Under the pieces are notes generated by a model. It was not told where the DNA came from. It saw only the letters and a list, made by a program, of their open reading frames with translations, and ran no database searches. Shown in pieces: positions 1-7,657 of a stretch of 18,548 nt of DNA (positions are counted from its first letter, which is position 1; each line of letters opens with the position of its first letter). The position numbers and the translations under genes are program-made. The DNA comes from an uncultured Methylotenera sp. (GTDB taxonomy: Bacteria > Pseudomonadota > Gammaproteobacteria > Burkholderiales > Methylophilaceae). The stretch is from the NCBI GenBank assembly GCA_937957775.1, contig CALFXV010000083.1, positions 1 through 18,548 on the forward strand, given 5' to 3'.

Positions 1-60
1 ATCAAACTTGACATGATTAAGGTTGGATTGTTAGCAGATTAAATAGCAGGGTGCCTAATT

Positions 61-396
61 TCAATCTTGCGTGTCTATATTTTGGTGTTTAACGGCGCCA
101 TGGGATTTATGGTGGTCGGCGTGTTTTTCTTTATGTTTGACCACTTGGCGATCCAATTTGTCGGTCAGCATATCAATGGCGCTGTACATGTTTTCACCTT
201 CGCAGGCCGCGTGCAAATCGTTACCAGGCACATGCAAAGTGGCTTCTACTTTTTGGGCAAGCTTTTCTACACTCATGGTCACTTTGACGTCAATCACGTG
301 ATCAAAGTGATTGCTGATGCGGGTTAATTTACTGGTGACGTAATCGCGTAATGCAGGAGTGACTTCTAGATGTAGGCCGGTTAATTGTAAATTCAT
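61..396 (-). CDS. hpf: Ribosome hibernation promoting factor (short HPF / sigma-54 modulation protein)
   Basis: Protein of 111 residues with the HPF/YfiA (S30AE) fold order: the N-terminal MNLQLTGLHLEVTPALRDYV strand-helix, then a second helix with YSAIDMLTDKLDRQVVKHK near residues 71-89. The family binds the 30S subunit in the mRNA/tRNA channel and drives or stabilises inactive 100S ribosomes in stationary phase. The length is close to the short HPF type (about 95 residues), with no long-type C-terminal dimerisation domain. The C-terminus is an added polar tail with six histidines between residues 88 and 104. A good Shine-Dalgarno AAGGAG lies at 403-408, 6 bases before the ATG, supporting this start. 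It lies 210 bases downstream of rpoN on the same strand, the usual rpoN-hpf order. The identification is secure; the meaning of the His-rich tail is unknown. Confidence 0.95.
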   Translation of the reverse strand: MNLQLTGLHLEVTPALRDYVTSKLTRISNHFDHVIDVKVTMSVEKLAQKVEATLHVPGNDLHAACEGENMYSAIDMLTDKLDRQVVKHKEKHADHHKSHGAVKHQNIDTQD

Positions 397-606
397 GACT
401 TGCTCCTTATTAAAATATTCAGCAAAGCGACCCTGCTAAAAACCGACATTGGTGGCGTTTTCAGCGAGACTAAACACTTGCCGAACAGTTTCAGTTTACA
501 CCGTTAGCCGGCTGATGCGCTAGGGTGGGCGCGCCTTTTTTTGCTGGGTTTTTAAAAAAAGCAGTCGGGCATAGCTGCGCTAATTCCTTGCGAATTGGCG
601 GCGGAT

Positions 607-2160
607 TTATAGGGTTTTTCTTAAGCTGGCCGGGGCTATGTTGAGTGACTCACGGTATTTGGCTATGGTACGGCGCGCCACCACTATGCCTTGCTTGGCC
701 AATAAATCGGTTATTTGGTTGTCCGAAAACGGCTTTTTAACGTTTTCTTGTTCGACCAATTGTTTGATCAAGGCGCGTATGGCCGTGGCTGAGCATGTGC
801 CACCGCTGTCGGTAGCCACCGAGCTACCAAAGAAATACTTAAGTTCAAACACGCCGCGTGGCGTCAGCATGTATTTGTTGTTGGTCACCCTTGAAATGGT
901 CGACTCGTGCAATTCCAGTTCTTCAGCAATTTCACGTAAGACCATAGGCCGCATCGCGACTTCACCGTATTCTAAGAAATTCCGTTGCCTGTCGGTGATC
1001 GCTTGCGCCACGCGCAAAATGGTAGCAAAGCGTTGTTGGATGTTTTTTATCATCCACTTTGCTTCTTGCAATTGGCTTTGCAAATATTGGTTGGAGCTGT
1101 CCCGATTGCGCTTCAGGATGCCCGCATACAATTGATTGACTTTAAGCTTGGGAATGACGCTTTCGTTCAGGCTAGCCTGCCACACCCCTTTGACTTTTTT
1201 GATGATCACTTCATGCTGTATGTATTGCTCCGAGCCGATCACGCTAAAGGCATTGCCAGGTCTAGGGTTGAGGCTGGCGATCAGTTGTTGCACGCCCTTG
1301 AGGCTGGCTTCGTCACAGCCTAAAACCTTGCGCAGTTTAGCGAAATCGCGGGCACCCAGGGCAGGTAAGTGGCTTTCGGCGGTTAGCTTGGCCAGGCTTA
1401 AATAGGGCGTGTCATTAGGCATGGCAGCCAGTTGTAAGGACAAGCATTCGCTCAAATTACGGGCACCTACCCCAATCGGATCTAAGTGTTGAATATGGTG
1501 CAATGCCGTTTGCAATTCCAGCTCATCCAATGCCAATTCGGCCGGCATTTGTTCGATGAGGCTGGCTATCGATTCTTCCAAATAGCCGTCCTCGTTGATG
1601 CTGTCCACCAAAAGCAGCGCCAGTGTTTGATCGCGTTCCGAAAGGGGCATGAGTTTAAGCTGAGATAACAAATGCGCGCGCAAGCTAATTTGCAAGGTTT
1701 CTTGCGGCCTGTACTCGCTGTCGTCGTCGCCACTGGCTGCGTTTTCATCCCACAAGCTGCCATTGTTGCTGTCGTCGTAATCGCCGTTAAATTCATTGGC
1801 GTAGTCCGGGGCATTTTGATCAAACTCCACCGTACCGCTGGTGCTTAAGTCGCCTTGCCCGTCGGCGAATTCTTCTTGATTTAAATGCGACTCGAATTCG
1901 CCGCTTGCGTTGTCAACTTCGCTTAGTTCGCCGGCAAGGCTGGTGGCATTGAGCGTGACTTCGTCCTCGCTCAAGTCGTTGCTGTTGCCGTATTCGTCCT
2001 CGTTGTCATCGCCCCTTTCTAACAAGGGATTGCTTTGCATGAGCAAGTCTATCTCTTGATTAAGCTCTAAGGTGGAGAGTTGCAACAAGCGGATGGCTTG
2101 TTGCAATTGCGGGGTGAGCGATAGGTTTTGTGAAAACCGGAGTTGTAAACCTTGTTTCAT
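607..2160 (-). CDS. rpoN: RNA polymerase sigma-54 factor
   Basis: RpoN of 517 residues directs RNA polymerase to -24/-12 promoters that need an AAA+ activator. Region I (residues 1-48) is the glutamine/leucine-rich activator-interacting segment ([20 protein letters not shown]). Region II (about 50-150) is very acidic: I count 31 Asp/Glu and no Lys or Arg between 50 and 150. The core-binding domain follows at about 155-340. A helix-turn-helix lies near 408-430 ([18 protein letters not shown]), and the RpoN box [10 protein letters not shown], which reads the -24 element, is at 495-504. E. coli RpoN is 477 residues; the acidic spacer probably accounts for most of the extra length. The start codon overlaps the lptB stop as ATGA (2157-2160), suggesting translational coupling. 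It is complete, with every diagnostic motif present. Confidence 0.98.
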   Translation of the reverse strand: MKQGLQLRFSQNLSLTPQLQQAIRLLQLSTLELNQEIDLLMQSNPLLERGDDNEDEYGNSNDLSEDEVTLNATSLAGELSEVDNASGEFESHLNQEEFADGQGDLSTSGTVEFDQNAPDYANEFNGDYDDSNNGSLWDENAASGDDDSEYRPQETLQISLRAHLLSQLKLMPLSERDQTLALLLVDSINEDGYLEESIASLIEQMPAELALDELELQTALHHIQHLDPIGVGARNLSECLSLQLAAMPNDTPYLSLAKLTAESHLPALGARDFAKLRKVLGCDEASLKGVQQLIASLNPRPGNAFSVIGSEQYIQHEVIIKKVKGVWQASLNESVIPKLKVNQLYAGILKRNRDSSNQYLQSQLQEAKWMIKNIQQRFATILRVAQAITDRQRNFLEYGEVAMRPMVLREIAEELELHESTISRVTNNKYMLTPRGVFELKYFFGSSVATDSGGTCSATAIRALIKQLVEQENVKKPFSDNQITDLLAKQGIVVARRTIAKYRESLNIAPASLRKTL

Positions 2161-2879
2161 AGCCGGAAATTTTTGCCTAAATAAATCTCGCGCACACTTT
2201 GATTTTCTATGATGTCGCTGGGCAGACCGGCAGCAAAAATCCGCCCGTCATTCACTATGTATGCGTGGTCACAAATGCCTAAGGTTTCTCGTACGTTGTG
2301 GTCGGTAATCAGCACGCCGATATTGCGCGCCGCTAACTGGCGGATAATCTTTTGAATGTCCATCACAGCGATCGGGTCTATGCCGGCAAAGGGTTCGTCC
2401 AACAAAATAAAACTCGGGTCGGTGGCCAGGCATCGTGCAATTTCAACGCGTCGCCGTTCGCCGCCAGATAAGCTCATCGCCGACTGGTCGCGCAAATGCG
2501 TGATGTGCAGTTCCGCTAATAGGGAGGCTAATTTTTCTTGCCGCTCATCGGCGTTGAGGTCTTGCAATTCCAGCACCGCTAAGATATTTTCTGCCACCGT
2601 CAGTTTGCGAAAGATGGACGCCTCTTGCGGCAGATAAGACAGACCCATCCTAGCGCGTTGATGGATGGGCAAGCGGCTTAACTCTTTGCCGTCTAGCAAA
2701 ATGCGCCCGCCATTGGCGGCCAACAAGCCAACAATCATGTAAAAGGTGGTGGTTTTACCGGCCCCATTAGGCCCCAGCAACCCCACTACCTCGCCGCTTT
2801 TTATGTGCATCGAAATGCTTTGCACGACATCGCGTGATTGGTAGGATTTGCGTAAATTTTCGACCAGCAAGTCGCTCAT
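2157..2879 (-). CDS. lptB: LPS export ABC transporter ATP-binding protein LptB
   Basis: A 240-residue ABC ATPase. Walker A GPNGAGKT is at residues 36-43, the Q-loop glutamine at 85, the signature LSGGE at 137-141, Walker B FILLDE at 157-162 and the switch histidine at 194 (ITDHN). LptB dimerises under LptF/LptG at the inner membrane and powers extraction of LPS toward LptC. The length matches the family (about 241). Identification over other ABC ATPases rests on the conserved LptB C-terminal stretch ([12 protein letters not shown]) and on the operon lptC-lptA-lptB-rpoN. The start shares one base with the lptA stop (TAATG) and the stop overlaps the rpoN start (ATGA), so three genes are joined without gaps. 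lptF and lptG are not in the window and are usually encoded elsewhere. Confidence 0.98.
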   Translation of the reverse strand: MSDLLVENLRKSYQSRDVVQSISMHIKSGEVVGLLGPNGAGKTTTFYMIVGLLAANGGRILLDGKELSRLPIHQRARMGLSYLPQEASIFRKLTVAENILAVLELQDLNADERQEKLASLLAELHITHLRDQSAMSLSGGERRRVEIARCLATDPSFILLDEPFAGIDPIAVMDIQKIIRQLAARNIGVLITDHNVRETLGICDHAYIVNDGRIFAAGLPSDIIENQSVREIYLGKNFRL

Positions 2880-3535
2880 TATTTGGACTCCGGACTGACT
2901 TGCAGGGTGCGACTTAAGCGCGCGTCTTTGGCCGCTGCTTTGTTGTTAGCTGGTGCCGACATGGGTTTTGCGTTGTCGGTGTTAGCGGGCGTGGCCGCTT
3001 TGTTTTTTGGTTGGATAATGGCGCGCACGCGGCCGCTATTTGGGCCATCTGCCAAGGTTTTTTTGCCGCCCATGACTTCCGCGTATTCTGCATTGGCATC
3101 GTAGCTAATGTATTCGCCTTGTATCATGTTGTCGCCGCGTTTGACGCTGGCTTTGCCAAATAACTGTACTTTATCCATGCGGCCATCGTATTCTATGCGC
3201 TTGGAACTGCCTTCCATGTATTCATTTTTACCTTCAATTTTTTGCTTGAAGCCAGTCGGATTGCCAAGAGCCGTGCTGTGTTGAAAGCCGCCGCTGTCTT
3301 CGCGTACGACCAAGGTGTCGGCATGGATGACCAAGCTGCCTTGGCTTAATATGACGTTGCCACTGTAAGTGCTAATTTGTTTGGCATCGTCTACGATGAC
3401 GCTATCGGCTTCCAAATCGATGGGCTTGTCGCGGTCTGCTTGCTCGGCGTAAACCGGCATGGCCCAAGCAATAAGTAGCATGGGCAAGAGCCAGGCGTAG
3501 GCTGCATTGTTCATTCTGAAAGTGATTCCTTGCAT
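2879..3535 (-). CDS. lptA: LPS transport periplasmic bridge protein LptA
   Basis: OstA-like protein of 218 residues from this start. A signal peptide covers roughly residues 1-30: Arg near the N-terminus, then a hydrophobic run ([16 protein letters not shown]) with cleavage likely after VYA. The beta-jellyroll domain follows, with typical LptA segments [33 protein letters not shown] and [16 protein letters not shown]. LptA polymerises between LptC and LptD and carries LPS across the periplasm. The last 45 or so residues are an Ala/Asn/Lys/Pro-rich, low-complexity tail. An upstream in-frame ATG at 3571 would overlap lptC by 23 bases and put 12 extra residues before the signal peptide. The ATG at 3535, preceded by GGAG five bases upstream, is the better start. 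The stop shares one base with the lptB start. Confidence 0.93.
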   Translation of the reverse strand: MQGITFRMNNAAYAWLLPMLLIAWAMPVYAEQADRDKPIDLEADSVIVDDAKQISTYSGNVILSQGSLVIHADTLVVREDSGGFQHSTALGNPTGFKQKIEGKNEYMEGSSKRIEYDGRMDKVQLFGKASVKRGDNMIQGEYISYDANAEYAEVMGGKKTLADGPNSGRVRAIIQPKNKAATPANTDNAKPMSAPANNKAAAKDARLSRTLQVSPESK

Positions 3536-3548
3536 AGGTTCTCCGAAT

Positions 3549-4193
3549 TTACCCCTTGTTGCCACTGTCATTGGCGGCCTTAGGTGTGAACGGTTGACTG
3601 GGTTTAGCTAGGCGGCTTGTTTTTTCGTAATGGGCGCGCACTTGGTGCAATAAAGTTAGGGTTTGTTTTTCTTTGTCAAACACCATGCCGGTTGCACGGA
3701 TGACGGTGTTAGGTGCTTGTCGAATCACCACCGAGCTGTTGGTTTGCACTAAATCTTGCTTGGGCAAGATAGTCAGGTCTGGGGTGGTGATGGTCAATTC
3801 TGCTTGGTCAGCACGACCACGGCGGGTGATTTTTACCCCGTCTAACAATTGCACTTCATCGCCGTCATGAGAGACTATGCCGCGTTGGGCTTGCACCTCG
3901 GTATAAAATTTATTGGCAACAAATTGCGTGTAACGGGGGCGGGTTAAGTGCGTGCTGTCGTCGTTTGGGAAATGCTTCATTTCAAGCGAGGCGAGTTTGT
4001 AGCGCAACTTCCCTTGCTCGTCGGTTTGCGTGGTGACAAAGTTTTTGACTATGACATCCGCGTTCTGGTGCTGCCGTCCGTTTAACTTAAAGCTGGGGGA
4101 CTGTACCACGTGATTAATCCAAGCCGTCATCAGCGCTAGCAGGCTTAGCAGTATCAGTGGGGCGACGATGGCAGAGCGGTTAGTGATGGCCAT
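3549..4193 (-). CDS. lptC: LPS export system membrane protein LptC
   Basis: Protein of 214 residues with a single N-terminal membrane anchor (about residues 9-27, IVAPLILLSLLALMTAWI). A periplasmic beta-jellyroll of the LptC/OstA type follows (HQNADVIVKNFVTTQTDEQG, YKLASLEMKHFP, GDEVQLLDGVKITRRG). LptC sits in the LptBFG complex and passes LPS to LptA. The C-terminal 25 residues are polar and Lys/Pro/Asn-rich. Length is slightly above the E. coli protein (191). LptC is poorly conserved in sequence, so identification relies on the anchor, the beta pattern and its place between kdsC and lptA. It starts 12 bases after the kdsD-kdsC stop and ends 13 bases before the chosen lptA start, with no clear Shine-Dalgarno of its own, so it is probably translated by coupling. 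Confidence 0.93.
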   Translation of the reverse strand: MAITNRSAIVAPLILLSLLALMTAWINHVVQSPSFKLNGRQHQNADVIVKNFVTTQTDEQGKLRYKLASLEMKHFPNDDSTHLTRPRYTQFVANKFYTEVQAQRGIVSHDGDEVQLLDGVKITRRGRADQAELTITTPDLTILPKQDLVQTNSSVVIRQAPNTVIRATGMVFDKEKQTLTLLHQVRAHYEKTSRLAKPSQPFTPKAANDSGNKG

Positions 4194-4205
4194 GATAGGG
4201 CAGCG

Positions 4206-5405
4206 TCAATTAGACAGTTTAGACTGAATTAAAAATGGCGCCATTTGCTGATCAAATTGGCCCTGCGCGCGCATGATCAATTCGCACACTTCGCGCACCG
4301 CGCCATGGCCGCCTTTTTTAACGGTGACGTAATGGGCGTGGGCTAATACCAAATCCGCTGCATTAGGCACAGCGATGGCGATGCCGCATTGCAGCATGGC
4401 GGGTAAATCGACTACGTCGTCACCCATAAAGGCGCACTGCTCTGGCCTCAAACCGCTGGTGGCTATTAAGGCTTGAAAAGCCAGCAACTTGTCTTCTGCG
4501 CCTTGGTAAAAATGCGCCACCCCGGTGCTGAGCGCGCGTTTTTTGACCACCTCTGAGGTGCGGCCGGTAATGATGGCCAACTCCACGCCACTGGCTTTAA
4601 GCAGTTTCATGCCTAAGCCATCGTGCGCATGAAAGGTTTTGTATTCTTGACCGTCGTCGCCCAAAGTAAGGCCACCATCGGTCATCACGCCATCGACATC
4701 CAATATCAGTAGTTTGATGGCTTGGAGTTGCGTCTGGATAGCAAAATGGGCTGGCAAAGGAGCAGCCTGGCTAGGCTGCTGGCCTCGATTAACTAGCGGG
4801 CCGCCGCCATGCAATTCGGCCAAATGCTCGGCAGTAAAGTCACGTTGATCCAATACGCATAGCGCTAATGCGTCGCCTAAGGCCATGGCCACTGTGGTGC
4901 TGGCAGTCGGCGCTAAGCCCAGCGGGCAGGCTTCCTTACTGACTTGGGCACTTAAATGGATGTCGGCTGCGTTGGCCAAGCTGGATGGATTGTTGGCGGT
5001 GATGGCGATGACGAAGGCGCCTAGGCGTTTTAAGGGCGGGACCAGTGATAGCACTTCTGGGCTTTCACCGGAATTGGATAAAGCCAGCACGATGTCATCC
5101 GCAGCCACCATGCCTAAATCGCCATGGCTAATGTCGTGCGGGTGGACAAAAAAAGCCGGCGTGCCGGTGCTGCAAAAAGTTGAGACTATCTTGCCACCTA
5201 CGTGAGCGGATTTGCCCATGCCGGTCACTACCACGCGGCCTTTGCATTGCACAATGCGGCTGACGGCATCGCTAAATGCATGATCCAACTGGCTGGCAAT
5301 CGCTTGCAATTCATCGGCTTCATGGCTTAGTGTGGCCCGCGCCAATGGCAAGCTAGCGGCTGTGCTGGCTTGAGGCTGGGCGTTTTGATGGTCAGACAAA
5401 GGCAT
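4206..5405 (-). CDS. kdsD-kdsC: Fused arabinose-5-phosphate isomerase (SIS domain) and Kdo-8-phosphate phosphatase; CBS domains absent
   Basis: A single 399-residue reading frame carrying two Kdo-pathway enzymes. Residues about 25-205 are a KdsD/KpsF SIS domain (ribulose-5-P to arabinose-5-P). Residues matching the reported E. coli catalytic set are present: K65 in GMGKS, E114 in NSGES, E158 in KEACPLGLAPT and H199, although the usual HPGGALG reads HGGGPLV here. A short Gln/Pro/Ala linker (about 206-226) leads to a complete KdsC-type HAD phosphatase (228-395). Its motifs are DVDGVMTDG with D236 and D238, T280 in IITGR, K306 and GDDVVDLP at 328-335. Ordinary KdsD (about 328 residues) carries two CBS domains after the SIS domain; these are missing. 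The gene heads the lpt operon where separate kdsD and kdsC normally lie. A bifunctional enzyme is inferred, not shown. Confidence 0.92.
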   Translation of the reverse strand: MPLSDHQNAQPQASTAASLPLARATLSHEADELQAIASQLDHAFSDAVSRIVQCKGRVVVTGMGKSAHVGGKIVSTFCSTGTPAFFVHPHDISHGDLGMVAADDIVLALSNSGESPEVLSLVPPLKRLGAFVIAITANNPSSLANAADIHLSAQVSKEACPLGLAPTASTTVAMALGDALALCVLDQRDFTAEHLAELHGGGPLVNRGQQPSQAAPLPAHFAIQTQLQAIKLLILDVDGVMTDGGLTLGDDGQEYKTFHAHDGLGMKLLKASGVELAIITGRTSEVVKKRALSTGVAHFYQGAEDKLLAFQALIATSGLRPEQCAFMGDDVVDLPAMLQCGIAIAVPNAADLVLAHAHYVTVKKGGHGAVREVCELIMRAQGQFDQQMAPFLIQSKLSN

Positions 5406-5442
5406 GTGCTTGGCAGGTTTAAATCAAATTTCTAGAACACCA

Positions 5443-5471
5443 AGTATAAAAGGGAAACCCGCAGTGATAAA
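5443..5471 (-). promoter_or_regulatory. Candidate sigma-70 promoter for the kdsD-kdsC/lpt operon
   Basis: On the minus strand, a -10 element TATACT (5443-5448; 5 of 6 to consensus) lies 17 bases from a -35-like TTTATC (5466-5471; 3 of 6). Transcription would start about 30 bases before the kdsD-kdsC ATG. The -35 box abuts one arm of a 10-bp inverted repeat. Prediction from sequence only. Confidence 0.4.
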
Positions 5472-5533
5472 GCCTAAAACCGAGCTAATCTAGGCAAATT
5501 TAGAAAAAATAGCCAAATTTTTTGGTTTTAGGC
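5472..5533. repeat. 10-bp inverted repeat in the divergent kdsD-kdsC / antiporter control region
   Basis: GCCTAAAACC at 5472-5481 is the exact reverse complement of GGTTTTAGGC at 5524-5533, with a 42-base A/T-rich spacer that also holds two copies of CAAATTT. The left arm touches the predicted -35 box of the lpt operon. The arms are too far apart for an efficient terminator, and there is no gene end nearby, so paired operator sites for a DNA-looping or dimeric regulator are one possible explanation. No function is established. Confidence 0.45.
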
Positions 5534-5662
5534 ATAAATTTTGCTAACAAGCTTGATTTTTCAATTATATGGCGGCCATTAGCCAGCAATTTTTTTCGTA
5601 TCTTTACGGCAGATGTGAAACAATAAGGGTATAAAAATTTAATCCAAAGTAAGCCTTAATTC

Positions 5663-7648
5663 ATGTTTGACACCTTGCCCTTAATTCTAGTCTTGCTCAT
5701 CAGTTCGGTGTTGGCCGTGGCCTTGTTCAGGCAGCTTCGGTTACCCGCCATGTTGGCTTATTTTTTGGTGGGCATGGCGCTGGGTCCGCACACCTTTGGC
5801 TTGTTGCCGGACACCGAGGCCAGTCGAGAATTTGCCGAGTTTGGCATCGTCTTTTTGATGTTTAGCATAGGCCTGGAATTCAGCTTGCCGCAGTTGTATG
5901 CCATGCGTAAAAAAGTTTTGGGGCTAGGTGGCGCGCAAGTGTTTCTCACCCTGGCAGTGGTCATGACGGTAGGCAAGCTAGCCGGATTGGATTGGCCGGC
6001 GGCTTTTGTCATCGGTGCGGCCTTGGCCATGTCCTCAACCGCCATCGTCTCTAAAATTTTAGCTGAACGGGTCGATCTTAACTCCAGGCACGGCCGCTTA
6101 AGCATAGGCGTGTTGCTGTTTCAAGACATTGCGGTAGTGCCGGTATTGGTGCTCATTCCGGCTTTGGGTTTAGCTGGCGCCAACTTAACCGATGTATTGG
6201 GCATGGCTTTGCTCAAAGCGGCGGCCATGCTCTTGTTTTTATTCACCATAGGCAAATGGTTGATTAATCCATGGTTTAACGTCGTGGCCGGTCAACGTTC
6301 GCGCGAGCTGTTTGTCATGAACGTATTGATGGTGACTTTGTTGCTGGCTTTTGCCACCAAGTCCGCGGGTTTGTCTTATGCCTTGGGGGCATTCATTGCC
6401 GGCATGTTGATATCTGAAACCAAATTTCGCTACCAAGTGGAATCGGACATTGCGCCTTTCCGAGACATCTTGCTTGGTCTGTTTTTTATCAGCGTCGGCA
6501 TGCTGCTTAACTTGCAGCAAATCGCCGCTAACCTAGGCGTCGTTTTACTCATCCTATTGGCTTTCGTCTTGTTAAAAGCCGCCATCGTTAGTTTGGTCAT
6601 ACGCCTTATGCAGTATGAAGCCGGGGTGGCCATCCGTACCGGCTTGATTTTGGCGCAAGCAGGTGAGTTTAGTTTTGTGATTTTAGCCCTAGGCGTGGAG
6701 CAACATTTGGTCAGTGGCCCAGCCTTGCAATTGGTGCTCGCGGCCGCCTTGTTATCCATGGTGTTGGCGCCATTTATGATTCAATTTAATGGCCGCATTA
6801 CGCGTAAATTGGTCAGCAGTTACAGCCGCAATAGCGGGCAAATTGTGCAAGACATAGACGACGGTAGTAAGCACTTACATAACCACGTGATTATTTGCGG
6901 CTATGGCCGTAGCGGCCAGTACCTGGGCCGTTTTCTCCAAGAAGAAAGCATCCCCTTTGTGGCCCTGGATATCGACCCGTCGCGGGTGTTGGAAGCCGCC
7001 GCCGCGGGTGAAAACGTCATGTTTGGCGATGCCGCCAGACGCGTGGTTTTGGAGGCAGCCGGGGCTGCTCGCGCTAAGGCATTAATCATCAGTTACGCAG
7101 ACAACCGCGCGGCCATGAAAATCTTACACATCGTGCAAGAAAAATACCCGCAATTACCGGTGATCGTGCGCACGGTAGACGACAGCAATATGGAAGCCTT
7201 GCGCGAAGCGGGTGCCACCGAAGTGGTACCAGAAATACTAGAAGGCAGCTTGATGTTAGCCTCGCATGCCTTGATGTTATTGGGCGTGCCTTTGCACCGT
7301 GTGGTAAAACGCATACGGCTATTTCGTGAAGCGCGCTACCAATTATTCAAAGGCTATTTCCATGGTATCTCCGATGCCGAAGACGAGTCACTGGAGCGCC
7401 AGCAAGTACGCTTGCATTCGGTGATTATTTCGCCGGGTTCTTACGCCATAGGCCGCCGCTTAGTGGATATGCATTTAGAGAGCTTCGAGGTGCACATTAA
7501 ATCCATACGCCGACCCAATTCCAATGGTATGGTGCCCAGTAACGAAAGCCCATTGGCCGAGGGCGATGTCATTGTCTTGCTGGGTCAGCCGACCGGTTTA
7601 AGCAACGCACAAAACGCCTTATTAATCGGCCGCGTTGCCAATAAATAA
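5663..7648 (+). CDS. Kef-type monovalent cation:proton antiporter (CPA2 family) with RCK/TrkA domains
   Basis: Membrane protein of 661 residues. Residues 1 to about 385 form the CPA2 Na+/H+-exchanger domain with about 12 hydrophobic segments, including the family-typical FGIVFLMFSIGLEFSL and AALAMSSTAIVSKIL. A cytoplasmic RCK N-terminal (TrkA-N) Rossmann domain begins at about 408, with the nucleotide-binding GYGRSG at 413-418 and a following acidic DIDPSR. A TrkA-C-like domain lies at about 575-655. Relatives are KefB, KefC and YbaL, which exchange K+ or Na+ for H+ and are gated by nucleotide or glutathione conjugates. I cannot tell which from the sequence, so no symbol is given. It is divergent from the kdsD-kdsC/lpt operon across 257 bases. 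A possible -10 (TATAAA, 5630-5635) lacks a good -35. Only 9 bases separate it from the next gene, so the two are probably co-transcribed. Confidence 0.93.
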   Translation: MFDTLPLILVLLISSVLAVALFRQLRLPAMLAYFLVGMALGPHTFGLLPDTEASREFAEFGIVFLMFSIGLEFSLPQLYAMRKKVLGLGGAQVFLTLAVVMTVGKLAGLDWPAAFVIGAALAMSSTAIVSKILAERVDLNSRHGRLSIGVLLFQDIAVVPVLVLIPALGLAGANLTDVLGMALLKAAAMLLFLFTIGKWLINPWFNVVAGQRSRELFVMNVLMVTLLLAFATKSAGLSYALGAFIAGMLISETKFRYQVESDIAPFRDILLGLFFISVGMLLNLQQIAANLGVVLLILLAFVLLKAAIVSLVIRLMQYEAGVAIRTGLILAQAGEFSFVILALGVEQHLVSGPALQLVLAAALLSMVLAPFMIQFNGRITRKLVSSYSRNSGQIVQDIDDGSKHLHNHVIICGYGRSGQYLGRFLQEESIPFVALDIDPSRVLEAAAAGENVMFGDAARRVVLEAAGAARAKALIISYADNRAAMKILHIVQEKYPQLPVIVRTVDDSNMEALREAGATEVVPEILEGSLMLASHALMLLGVPLHRVVKRIRLFREARYQLFKGYFHGISDAEDESLERQQVRLHSVIISPGSYAIGRRLVDMHLESFEVHIKSIRRPNSNGMVPSNESPLAEGDVIVLLGQPTGLSNAQNALLIGRVANK

Positions 7649-7657
7649 TCGGCTACC

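Noticed and set aside
1..60. Small gene or RNA at the left edge
   Set aside because: Only 60 bases downstream of hpf, without a start, hairpin or recognisable sequence.
67..327. Plus-strand open frames opposite hpf, and many similar frames opposite rpoN, lptB, ahpF and others
   Set aside because: They lie wholly inside strongly identified genes on the other strand or in another frame, have no recognisable domains and no convincing ribosome binding sites.
545..580. Possible terminator after rpoN (GCAG/CTGC followed by T run on the minus strand)
   Set aside because: Only a 4-bp stem with a 10-base loop; too weak to call, so read-through into hpf cannot be excluded.
397..606. Promoter for hpf, including a sigma-54 -24/-12 site
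   Set aside because: No TGGC-N8-TTGC type element was found here or in the other intergenic regions, and the best sigma-70 match would start transcription almost inside the Shine-Dalgarno.
3536..3571. Upstream LptA start overlapping lptC
   Set aside because: It would place 12 charged residues ahead of an otherwise normal signal peptide, and the ATG at 3535 has a GGAG at suitable distance.
5603..5635. Promoter for the antiporter gene (TTTACG with TATAAA)
   Set aside because: The spacing is about 21 bases and no better -35 is present; noted in the gene entry only.
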